Assembly: GCA_037349315.1 (NCBI GenBank)
Contig: JBAIAC010000007.1
Location: forward strand, 6,510,001 to 6,574,000
Source: Chelydra serpentina
Lineage: Eukaryota; Chordata; Testudines; Chelydridae
DNA: 64,000 nucleotides
Direction: 5' to 3'
The notes beneath the pieces are model-generated. The model searched no databases and was not told where the DNA came from. It saw only the letters and a list, made by a program, of their open reading frames with translations. Shown piece by piece: positions 11,301 to 22,400 of this stretch. Each line of letters begins with the position of its first letter. Position 1 is the stretch's first letter. Position numbers and translations under genes: made by a program.

Positions 11301-14300
11301 CCTTTTCTTTTCAGGAAAGTCTGGATTTCAGACTCCATCTTAGATATGAATTTCTAATGCTTGGAATTCAACCAGTCATTGATAAACTAAGGGAGCATGA
11401 AAATTCAACATTAGACAGGTGAGGAAAACTATTCAATAACTTGCAGCTCATCTGCTGTATTCATCCTTTTCTTGTCTGCCAGCTGCCTTTTTTTACAGAC
11501 TCCCTCGCTGGTGCTCAGAGTGACATCCACATGTTTGTAGATTCTTTGGCTCTAGGCAGAATCCATGTAGTATAACATTTGGCAAAAGTCTGCCTAACCT
11601 GCACTGAAGTTAATGGGGCTTTACAAAGCTTACACTTATTAACTATAGAATCTGAATCTCAGGGTTGGAAGGGACCTTAGGAGGTCATCTAGTCCAACCC
11701 CCTGCTCAAAGCAGGACCAATCCCCAATTTTTGCCCCAGATCCCTAAATGGCCCCCTCAAGGATTGAACTCTCAATCCTGGGTTTAGCAGGCCAATGCTC
11801 AAACCACTGAGCTATCCCTTCCCCCCCCCCATCTAGGGTGAAATTCAGCCCTGTGCAGACGGCAGGTCCAGGGCCTATCTTCACCCTAATTTAAAATTTT
11901 AAGTGGCATTAAAGACCTTGTGAGTTTCACCCCTAGTTTGCCAGAGCATAATTTTTCTTTTTTCCAAAGGGCTGTCAGAGAGAGAGCATTACTATGATAT
12001 TTAACCAGACCAAAATCTGACTAAGGTGTTCTTAAGCATTTTAGAGTGTATAGCTGACAGGCCTTACTCTGATAACTGACATTTTGCTATTCCTGTTTAA
12101 CCATCCTGTAAATTTGCAGATGTTGCTGGTATTCTCTATAAAATCAATGCTAATTCTTGATTTTGAAACCCTTCAAATCAGTTGATGACTCTTGTCTATC
12201 TTATAAGTGCTGTTTTAAATATCTGTTCTCCAATCTATCCGTTTTTCTTCCTCACCAGGCATTTAGATTTTTTTGAAATGCTTAGAAACGAAGATGAACT
12301 GGAATTTGCCAAAAGATTTGAACTAGTACGTATGCTGCCTATTGTTGCAATTATTGATGTTTGTTTGAAATCAGCATATTGTTCTGGTTTAAAATTCGGC
12401 GATGAGGGGGAGTCTGAATTCTGTGTTGATGCTGGGCAAGCCACTCATCCCTTCTCTGCTTCTGTGTCCTCTCTGTAAAATGGGGGTAAGACTTGCATCA
12501 GAGAGGTTTGCCGTGTACGTGGACTGATGTTTGGAAAGTACTCTTGTATGGAAGAGGCTGCTTAGCAGCTAGAGCAGTGGGATGGGATTCGGGAGACCGG
12601 GATTCGGTTCCTAGCTCAGCTCCAGGCTCCTGGTGCAACCTTCAGCAAGTCATTTAATCTGCCCTGTGCCCTGATTTCTTCTTCCTGTAATACAACTTGG
12701 AATGATGACGCTGTCTTACCTAGCCAGGGGTGTTTTGAGGATAAATTCATACATGTTTGAGGCACTGAAATACTTTGACCCATATAAGTACCTAAATCAG
12801 AGGTGGGCAAACTATGGCCCACAGGCCACATCTGGCCTACGGGACCGTCCTGCCCGGCCCCTGAGCTCCTGGCCAGGGAGGCTAGCCCCCGGCCCCTCCC
12901 CTGCTGTTCTCCCTCCCCCGCAGCCTCAGCTCAGTGTGCCGCCGGCACAATGCTCTGGGCGGTGGGGCTGCGAGCTCTTGCCGGGTGCTCTGTGCTGCGC
13001 GGTGGCCTGGCTAGCTCCAGCCGGGCGGCGCGGCTGCCTGACCCGGTGCTCTGTGCTGCGCGGTGGCCTGGCTGGCTCCAGCCGGGCGGCGCGGCGGCCT
13101 GACCCGGTGCTCTGTGCTGCGCGGTGGCCTGGCTAGCTCCAGCCGGGCGGCGCGGCTGCCTGTCCTGGTGCTCGGGGCAGAGTGGCTGTAGCGCCGCCAG
13201 CCACCAGCGCTCAAGGCAGCGTGGTAAGGGGGCGGGAAACGGGGTGTTGGATAGAGGGCAGAGGAGTTCGGGGGGGTGGTCAGGGGGTGAGGGTGTGGAT
13301 AGGGGTCGGGGCGGTCAGTGGGCGGGGAACAGGGGGGTTGAATGGGGGCAGGAGTCCCGGTGGGGGGCAGTCAGGGAGGACGGTGGGGGGCAGTCAGGGG
13401 TGGGGATTCCAGGGACAGGAAGGGGTGGATGGGGCGAGAGGTCCATCAGGGGGCAGAGGGGGGTTGGAAATGGGGTGGGGGCCGGGCCATGCCTGGCTGT
13501 TTGGGGAGGCACAGCCTCCCTTCCCCAGCCCTCCATATAATTTCGGAAACCCGATGTGGCCCTCAGGCCAAAATGTTTGCCCGCCCCTGGCCTAAATACA
13601 CTGATCCTCGGGTAGATTGTGCCCTACACATTTCATATTTTATTTTATGAATTTATTTTCTAGATTATGTCCTTAGTCTTTCATGCAGTTCTCTAGCACT
13701 GAGCTGATTAGATCAAGTTCTTTTTGGCTTGTTGACCTGCCATTGGGAGAGCTGGGAAAATGCTACTGTCACTGGGTCCATGTTTTTTATTTTTACCTTC
13801 GAGTTCAATTTGTTCCACAGGTTCACATAGACACGAAGAGTGCCACTCAGATGTTTGAACTGACGAGGAAGAGGCTGACTCACACAGAAGCGTATCCGCA
13901 CTTTATGTCTATCCTTCATCACTGTCTCCAAATGCCTTGTGAGTAGACAAATCCATTTACAGCCCTTCAGGCGGTCATAAGGAATTAATGTTGCATATGC
14001 CTTCTTATTTCAGCCCTGCCAGAAAATCTCTGATTTCTCCTGGAGCTGAAGTAGAGCAATTACTGTACAAGTGCATAATACAATGTGGATGCCTTTAATT
14101 TCTTAATCTTTGGCAGCAAACTAAAGCTAGCATGGGGAGAGGCAGTGTGCTGTAGTGGGCAGAGCACTGGATTGGGAATTGGCAGACCTGACTTCTAGTC
14201 CCAGATCTGCCGCTGACCTACTGCGTGATCTTGGCCAAGTCACTTTCCCTGTCTGTCTTCTCTGTTGAGGCCTTGTTTACACTTGTGGTGACGTATAGGG

Positions 14301-17300
14301 GTCAGTGTAGTTACACGCCGCAGCAAAATACATGTGCGCTGGAAAGGTTCTGGTAGGGGGAGGCAGCAGAGAACTGCTAGGGCCTTTCACAGCGGCAGGG
14401 AAAGGCTCCCACAACAGGACAAGACACTGCTAAAAATAGAGTAGCCATTGGAGACACTGCTTGAATGTGTAGAGAGCAATGTAGGGCGGACACATACCGT
14501 AAGAGTCAGGCCTACTCACCTAAGCAGTGCCTGACTCTCTACGCCGCTGTTTATATCCGTGCTAGTTGGACGTGCAGTGTCTGTGCTCTACACACCGACA
14601 CAAGTGTGGACCCAACCTTAGATTTTAAGCTCTTTGGGTCAGAAACTCTTGGCATGTGATAATGGCTAACAGCAGCAGCCTGATCTCAGTTGGGGCCTCT
14701 AGGCACACCATAAATAAACTTTTATTTTTACAAATGCATGCTTGTGTGGTTCTGCTTGATGCTGTGGAAACGCAGCTTCCAAAAATCCTTCCTGTTTTGT
14801 TTCTTTCCCTTCCACTGCTACTTATTCCCTTTCTCTTTTTAGTTAAAAGAAGTGGCAACACTGTCCAGTACTGGCTACTGCTTGATAGGATTGTACAGCA
14901 AATAGTCATACAGAATGACAAAGGGCAGGACCCCGACTCCACTCCCTTGGAAAACTTTAATATTAAAAACGTCGTCCGGATGTAAGTGCTCGCCCTCCTT
15001 TGGGAACCGTATGCTCACAGGACAAGTAGTTGTCCTAATGCTGTGGTTTGATGTGGCTGTGATCTGTTAAAGCTATCGGGTTAATTCACACACTCAAGGC
15101 AGCTTTAACAATCTGCTCTTAGTTTTTCTTTAAACAGCTTAGTATTTAATAACTTGAAAGTGGGCTTTGCTTTTCAGCCTCCCGTTCTTGAACGTCTGAA
15201 GTCGAGCAGGGTGAACCATTTGTGGGGAATGATATTTAATATATTCCCACTTCCCATCTGTGAATTCTCTGGGGTAGACTTTGATGTTTAGGAATTTGTT
15301 TGTTTGAACTTACTCAATGAAATGTGCCTATGAACCGAGCTCAGCTATGGATTGCCCATGAACTATTTCCCATGGCTATTCTTTCCTGTATTCCTTATAC
15401 ATAATTTTATTTGTACGGTGATTGGCCACCTAAATTGAAAGTCATTTCTGCCTCCTGATTGAGTGACTCCAAAACCCACAGAGCTTTCAAGATGGCCATG
15501 CAAAGACTTGGCAAACAAAAACTTGCCAGTGTGAATGTTCGTGAAAACAAATAGAAGACGTTCTCAACACCAGCGAAGTCAGTTTGGGATTTGCATTCAA
15601 CAAGTATTTGCAAATGCTATTTGGCAATTTACACCCAACATTACTTTAATCTCGTTTATTGCTTCTTGTATTATTTTCTCTGTTAGATTATTTCCTAAAC
15701 TTATTTTCTATTCTTTTTAGGTTAGTTAATGAAAATGAAGTTAAACAGTGGAAAGAGCAAGCAGAAAAAATGCGAAAAGGTGAATGACAAAAAAAATAAA
15801 ATAAGTTTTAAATCTAATACGTACGTACATACTTTAAGATAAAGTGTGTGTGTGTGAACACACATGCACACACAGACTGGAATCTTCACTGATTTTTATC
15901 TATAAGAGTTGTGCATCTAACCAGGTTAAAACTATGCTATATCCATAGTTATGGATAGAGTTGGTCCAAAAATGCCAATTTATTTTTTACAGGAAATTTT
16001 GAGGAAGAAAGTATATAATATAAATGGAGATATGCCTATGTCATAGAACTGGAAGGACCTTTCAAGGTCATCAAGTCCAGTCCCCTGCCTTCACCAGCAG
16101 GACCAAGTACTGTCCCCTGACAGATTTTTGCCCCAGATCCCTAAATGGCCCCCTCAAGGATTGAACTCACAATCCTGGGTTTAGCAGGCCAATGCTCAAA
16201 CCACTGAGCTATCCCTCCCCCTCTTAAAGGCTGTTTCCAGTGGAAATGTATTGGTTTTATTATGAAAAACTGAAACCCAATGTTGTTCAACATTTTTGTC
16301 AAAAAATGGAATATTTAGATCAAAATATGAATTTTCTGAAGAATTTTTAATTTTGGTTGAAACACTATTTTTTTGAGGGGGGAAATGTTCAAGTGGAAAA
16401 ATCCTGAGTCTCATGTTCTAATGTGACGTGTAAATTAAATCCATTTTAAATGCTCTGCTAGCCGAGAGCAAGCCTGCTGTTATCTCCCTTGGTACAGCAA
16501 CGTAGGTCCCTGACTTTCCGGGCCCAACCATACTATTCCACTGCCCTGGGACCTCAGCTCTATCAGTCAGTGCTCACTGCCTCCCATTCAGTTATGCACA
16601 AGCGTTTAACCCTTGCTTGAACTTGGGCTACTCCAAAGCCTGGTCTTGTGAGCAGAAGAACTAGTGGATTAGATGTTTACTGCATAATTAATAGGATGGG
16701 TAACAGTGGGACACCTGGGCCCAGCAGGGAGGCTTATCTTGATTCAGCAAAGCGCTTAAGCATGTGCCTAAGTCTCATTGACTTTAATGGGTTTAGGTGG
16801 CTAAAGTTAAGTGCTTTGCTGCATTGGGGGTCTAAGTTAAGGCAGGGCAGCCTAGACTACAGCATCAGACACAAAAGCCTGAAATATCAGTGTTGATATC
16901 CACATCAACGGTTGAGAGAGCCCATGACGTATGACCTCTCCAGAGCTACTGTTCTCAGAAATACTAAGGATAAAATCCTGGCGCTGTTGAAATCAATGGG
17001 AGTTTTACCATTGACTTCAATAGGCTCAGGATTTCACCCTGTTGTAACTTTAAAAAAAAATGCATTGGCGAACTCCTTGTCACTGTATGATCTGTCTTAA
17101 AGTCACACTAAATGCAGTGGCTAGTCCTGGCCATCGTGTTTGAGAAGGGGTTAATGTCCTTTGCGAGAGGGGGCGGGGAGTAAATGGTCCTTGTTTGTCC
17201 TGTTGACTCAACAATCTTTCCTTTTCCTTGTTGGCTTTACTTTTTTCTTTAGAAATCAAGGATTTTATTCTGGGCCGTGTGTTTGCGCGTGTATGTGTGT

Positions 17301-19425
17301 AGTTTGCCATCAGGAAGGAACGTGTAGTTAAAAGTGACTTCATGGAATTTTTTGGGGCGGGGGGGACTAGAACACAACGAGCTCCAGCAGAAGTTGGAAA
17401 AGAAGGAGCGAGAGTGCGATGCCAAGACTCAGGAGAAAGAGGAGATGATGCAGACCTTAAGTAAGATGAAAGAGAAACTCGAAAAAGAGTCTACCGAGCA
17501 CAAGCACGTCAAGCAACAGGTGGCAGACCTCACAGCACAGCTCCATGAGCTGAGTAGGGTAAGGGCATGCTGCAGACTTCCCATTGATGGTGCAGTTCCA
17601 GATTCTCTCTCGCTGCCGTAAGCAGAGAATGCAGGTCAAGAATTCTGGTTACAAAACTGTCTTGAGTGTGGGAAAGGCCCAAGTATGTTTGCAAGAAATC
17701 AGAGTTGTAGCTGGCTGGGGAAGGGACAGCTTTAAACTAACCATGGAAATAGCCTTATTAGGCTGATGGCTGTTGCCTTGTTCCTTGGTTGCCTCCCATG
17801 TGGGCTTGTTAGATGCTCTTTTACACAGAAACCCATTTTGGGTCAACTGCAAGTTAAACAGGATGTGAATCTATTACAGATGCCAGCTACTGGCCTAGCT
17901 GCTTAGCTGAAGCTGTAGACCTGTGCTTTTAGCTGTGAAAGTCCCCGGTTCAATCCCAGGTGTCCATCAAGATGGTGGACGTAAATAGGGGCCCTTTGGG
18001 GATTCAAACTGCTAGGGGCCTCCAGTGCTCAAGGCGAGCTTCTAGAAGAGATATCAAGTATCAGAGGGGTAGCCGTGTTAGTCTGGATCTGTAGAAGCTA
18101 CAAAGAGTTCTGTGGCACCTTATAGACTAACAGACGTATTGGAGCATAAGCTTTCGTGGGTGAATACCCACTTCTTCAGATGCATGCAGTGGAAATGTCC
18201 TGGGGCAGGTATAAATATTCAGGAAAGAGTCAGGCTAGAGATAAGAGGGTTATCTGAAGAAGTGGGTATTCACCCATGAAAGCTTATGCTCCAATACGTC
18301 TGTTAGTCTATAAGGTGCCACAGGACTCTTTGTAGCTTCTAGAAAAGAGATGTAATCCCTTGACCACCCCAATGCTCTGTATCCATCCTCTGAGGATGTG
18401 AGCTGGTTACAACACACAGCAATGGAGCCTGGCTCTTTGGCTCAAGCTGTAGAAGCTCATGCGTTCCAGGAGTTCCCCAGTTCAATCACTAGTGTCTTCC
18501 AGGATGGCAGCTATCCCGATGCCCTGTCCTGGACCTTTGCCAGGAAGTGCAGGGCATCCTAAACTGGTTTCCTGGTTCTTTAAGAATGTGTCAGCCCTTG
18601 TCGTACATCTTAGCTAATGGAGCCCTCTGTGATCCGCACCTGGTCTAGGTTAATGTGCATAAGGGTTTTAAATGATTGACCATAGCAGCCTTTTGTAACT
18701 GCGCTCATTCTCTCTTTCAGAGGGCAATCTGTGCTCCCGTTCCAGGAGGGCCCCCATTGCCACCTGGAGCACCTGGTGGACCTTTACCTTCTCAGGCTCC
18801 AGGAGCCCTTCTTCCCCCTCCTCCGCCCCCGCTACCTGGTGGAATCCTCCCTCCGCCGCCTCCCCCTCCTGGTGGCCCACCCCCTCCACCTGGCCCCCCT
18901 CCGCTAGGCGGGATAACCCCGCCTCCTGGAGCGCCACTGGGCTCGGCCCTCAAAAAGAAAAACATCCCTCAGCCGACGAATGCCCTCAAATCCTTCAACT
19001 GGTCTAAGCTGCCTGAGGTAAGCCCTGCGTTCTCACTTGCTGTTTAACGTGCCACTTTCTTCTCTATGAAGAGATCATGGATCAGACAGTTACATTATTT
19101 TATTTTCCTAGCAAGGAAAAAAGAGTCTCGCTCCATGACTTGACCTTTGTGCAGGTATCTGGGACGAGTGATGCGTGGCCTGTGGAGCCTACTCGGATAA
19201 CTGAGGGGGGTGCCTGATGCGCCACGTGCCAGCAGTGTTTGAAACATCCGATTTCGCTGTGTTAAAGAAACCTAGCATCTTAATAATGTTGGTGTGTTTC
19301 AGAACAAGCTGGCAGGCACCGTGTGGACTGACATTGATGATGCAAAAGTGTTTAAAATCCTTGATCTTGAAGACCTTGAAAGGACATTCTCTGCTTATCA
19401 GAGACAGCAGGTAATGGTCTTGGGG

Positions 19426-19462
<37 letters not shown>

Positions 19463-22400
19463 GCACAGATTCAATCACTCCATGTCAGATGTGATCTCAG
19501 AATATAAGTTTTATCATTATCTCACACTAATGCCATTTTAACTTGTCAGCCTAGCTCAGTCGGTTTACGCTCCCCCATGCATGCCTGTGTTTTGCATTTA
19601 AATGTTGGTTAGCTGCCTGATACAGATCTATTCACACCACATACACACCTGACAGCGTGCTTTACAGAGGCACGTAATGAAGATGGATCACAAAAGAAAT
19701 GATTGGGAATGGTTAAAAATAACACACAGATGTGGTTACAATGCAGTCATGGTTTTGGATCACTTCTAAGAGCAAATGCTTCACTTTTACATATTGGGTT
19801 GAAAATTCATGTCTGTCTCAAGCCAAAAAGATTTAGTTCTAACCACATCAGCCATGTGTGGATCTCATTCCTTATTTTTTTAGCAAGCCCAGAGTGAAGT
19901 TTGACTATTAAACAAAAAATGACACTGCAAACAAGTCTCAGCTTTTAATTTCAATTTGTTATAAACCTTATGGGACTGATTCAGCAAATAACTTTTAGTA
20001 CTTAAGGATAGACACCTGCTTTCCTAAATTGGGGCCATGGATGGGTTGATTTAGTTGGGGATTAGGTCCTGCTTTGAGCAGAGAGTTGGACTAGATAACC
20101 ACCTGAGGTCCCTTCCAATCCTGATATTCTATGTTTCTATGTTGGGCAAGAGATTGAGATTTTTAACATGGTATGAGGGTCAACAGAGACTGAGAGCTGC
20201 CAAAAGAGATGAGACTGCAGGGGAATTTGTAGTGGTAAGAATGTCCACATGTTCCATAGAATCTCCATGGATAGTAATTCAGTGCTCTAATAAGAATATA
20301 ACAGTAGGGATCTATTATCGATCACCTGACCAGGACAGTAATAGTGACAATAAAATGCTAAGGGAGATTATTAGAGGCTATCAAAATAAAGAACTCAGTA
20401 ATAGTGGGGGATTTCAATTATCCGCATATTGACTGGGTACATTTCACCTCAGGACGAAATGCAGAGACAAAATTTCTCGATACTTTAAATGACTGCTTCT
20501 TGGAGCAGCTGGTACAGGATCCTACAAGAGGAGAGTCAATTCTCAATTTAGTCCTGAGTGGAGCGCAGGATCTGGTCCAAGAGGTAACTATAACAGGACC
20601 GCTTGGAAATAGTGACCATAATATAACAACATTTAACATACCTGTGGTGGGAAGAACACCTCAGCAGCCCAACACTGTGGCATTTAATTTCAGAAAGGGG
20701 AACTATGCAAAAATGAGGAGGTTAGTTAAACAGAAATTAAAAGGTACAGTGACTAGAGTGCCCTGCCCTTTGTACACCAACTTCTTAGAGGGACAAGTGG
20801 CGTTCAGCCACCCGAGATTGAGCAGTGACTAGAGTGAAATCCCTGCAAGCTGCATGGACACTTTTCAATGACCCCATAATAGAGGCCCAACTTAAATGTA
20901 TACCCCAAATTAAAAAACACAGTAAAAGAATTTAAAAAGAGCCACTGTGCCTTAACCATGTAAAAGAAGCAGTCAGAGATAAAAAGGCATCTTTTAAAAA
21001 GTGGAAGTCAAATCCTAGTGAGGTAAATAGGAGCATAAACACTGCCAAATTAAGTGTAAAAATGTAATAAGAACAGCCAAAAAGGAGTTTGAAGAACAGC
21101 TAGCCAAAAACTCAAAAGGTCATAACAAAATGTTTAAGTACATCAGAAGCAGGAAGCCTGCTGAACAACCAGTGGGGCCCCTGGACGATCGAGATACAAA
21201 AGGAGCACTTAAAGACGATAAAGTCATTGCGGAGAAACTAAATGAATTCTTTGCCTCAGTCTTCACGGCTGAGGATGTTAGGGAGATTCCCAAACCTGAG
21301 CCATCCTTTGTAGGTGACAAATCTGAGGAATTGTTAGATTGAAGTGTTACTAGAGGAGATTTTGGAATTAATCGATAAACTTAACAGTAACAGGTCACGA
21401 GACCTGATGGCATTCACCCAAGAGTTCTGAAAAAACTCAAACGTGAAATTGTGGAACTGTTAACTATGGTTTGTAACCCGTCCTTTAAATCAGCTTCTGT
21501 ACCCAATGACTGGAAGATAGCTAATGTAACGCCAATATTTAAAAAGGGCTCTAGAGGTGATCCCGGCAATTACAGACCGGTAAGTCTAACATCAGTACCG
21601 GGCAAATTAGTTGAAACAATAGTAAAGAATAAAATTGTCAGACACATAGGAGAACATCAGTTGTTGGGCAAAAGTCAACATGGTTTCTGTAAAGGGAGAT
21701 CATGTCTTACTAATCTATTAGAGTTATTTGAAGGGGTCAACAAACATGTGGACAAGGGGGATCCAGTGGACATAGTGTACTTAGATTTCCAGAAAGCCTT
21801 TGACAAGGTCCCTCACCAAAGGCTCTTATGTAAATTAAGTTGCCGTGGGATTGAGAACTGGTTAAAAGACAGGGAACAAAGGTAGGAATAAATGGTAAAT
21901 TTTCAGAATGGAGAGGGGTAACTAGTGGTGTTCCCCAAGGGGGTCAGTCCTAGGACAAATCCTATTCAATTTATTCATAAATGATCTGGAGAAAGGGGTA
22001 AACAATGAGAGAGCGAAGTTTACAGACTATACTAAACTGCTCAAGATAGTTAAGACCAAAGCAGACTGTGAAGAACTTGAAAAAGATCTCATAAAAATGT
22101 GATTGGGCAACAAAATGGCAAATTACATTTATCCATATTAAATTTCAAGTAATGCACACTGGAAAAAATAACCCCAACTATACATACAATATGATGGGGG
22201 CTAATTTAGCTACAACTAATCAGGAAAGAGATCTTATGCCTATCTCATAGAACTGGAAGGACCTTGAAAGGTCATCGAGTCCAGTCCCCTGCCTTCACTA
22301 GCAGGACCAAGTACTGTCCCCTGACAGATTTTTGCCCCCGATCCCTAAATGGCCCCCTCAAGGATTGAACTCACAACCGTGGGTTTAGCAGGCCAATGCT

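Noticed and set aside
12702..13595. Several 100-144 codon frames, Gly/Ser/Arg-rich
   Set aside because: They arise from the GC-rich hAT element and its 61-bp tandem units. Frames are open on both strands because the sequence has few A/T-rich stop codons.
18040..18351. CRISPR-like or regulatory inverted repeat
   Set aside because: The arms belong to a dispersed repeat family seen at 7918, 27721, 31360, 32699 and 38310, and a target duplication flanks the unit.
20404..21885. Reverse transcriptase and endonuclease frames as a host gene
   Set aside because: The motifs are CR1 ORF2. The frames are broken, the catalytic box is altered and a SINE is inserted.
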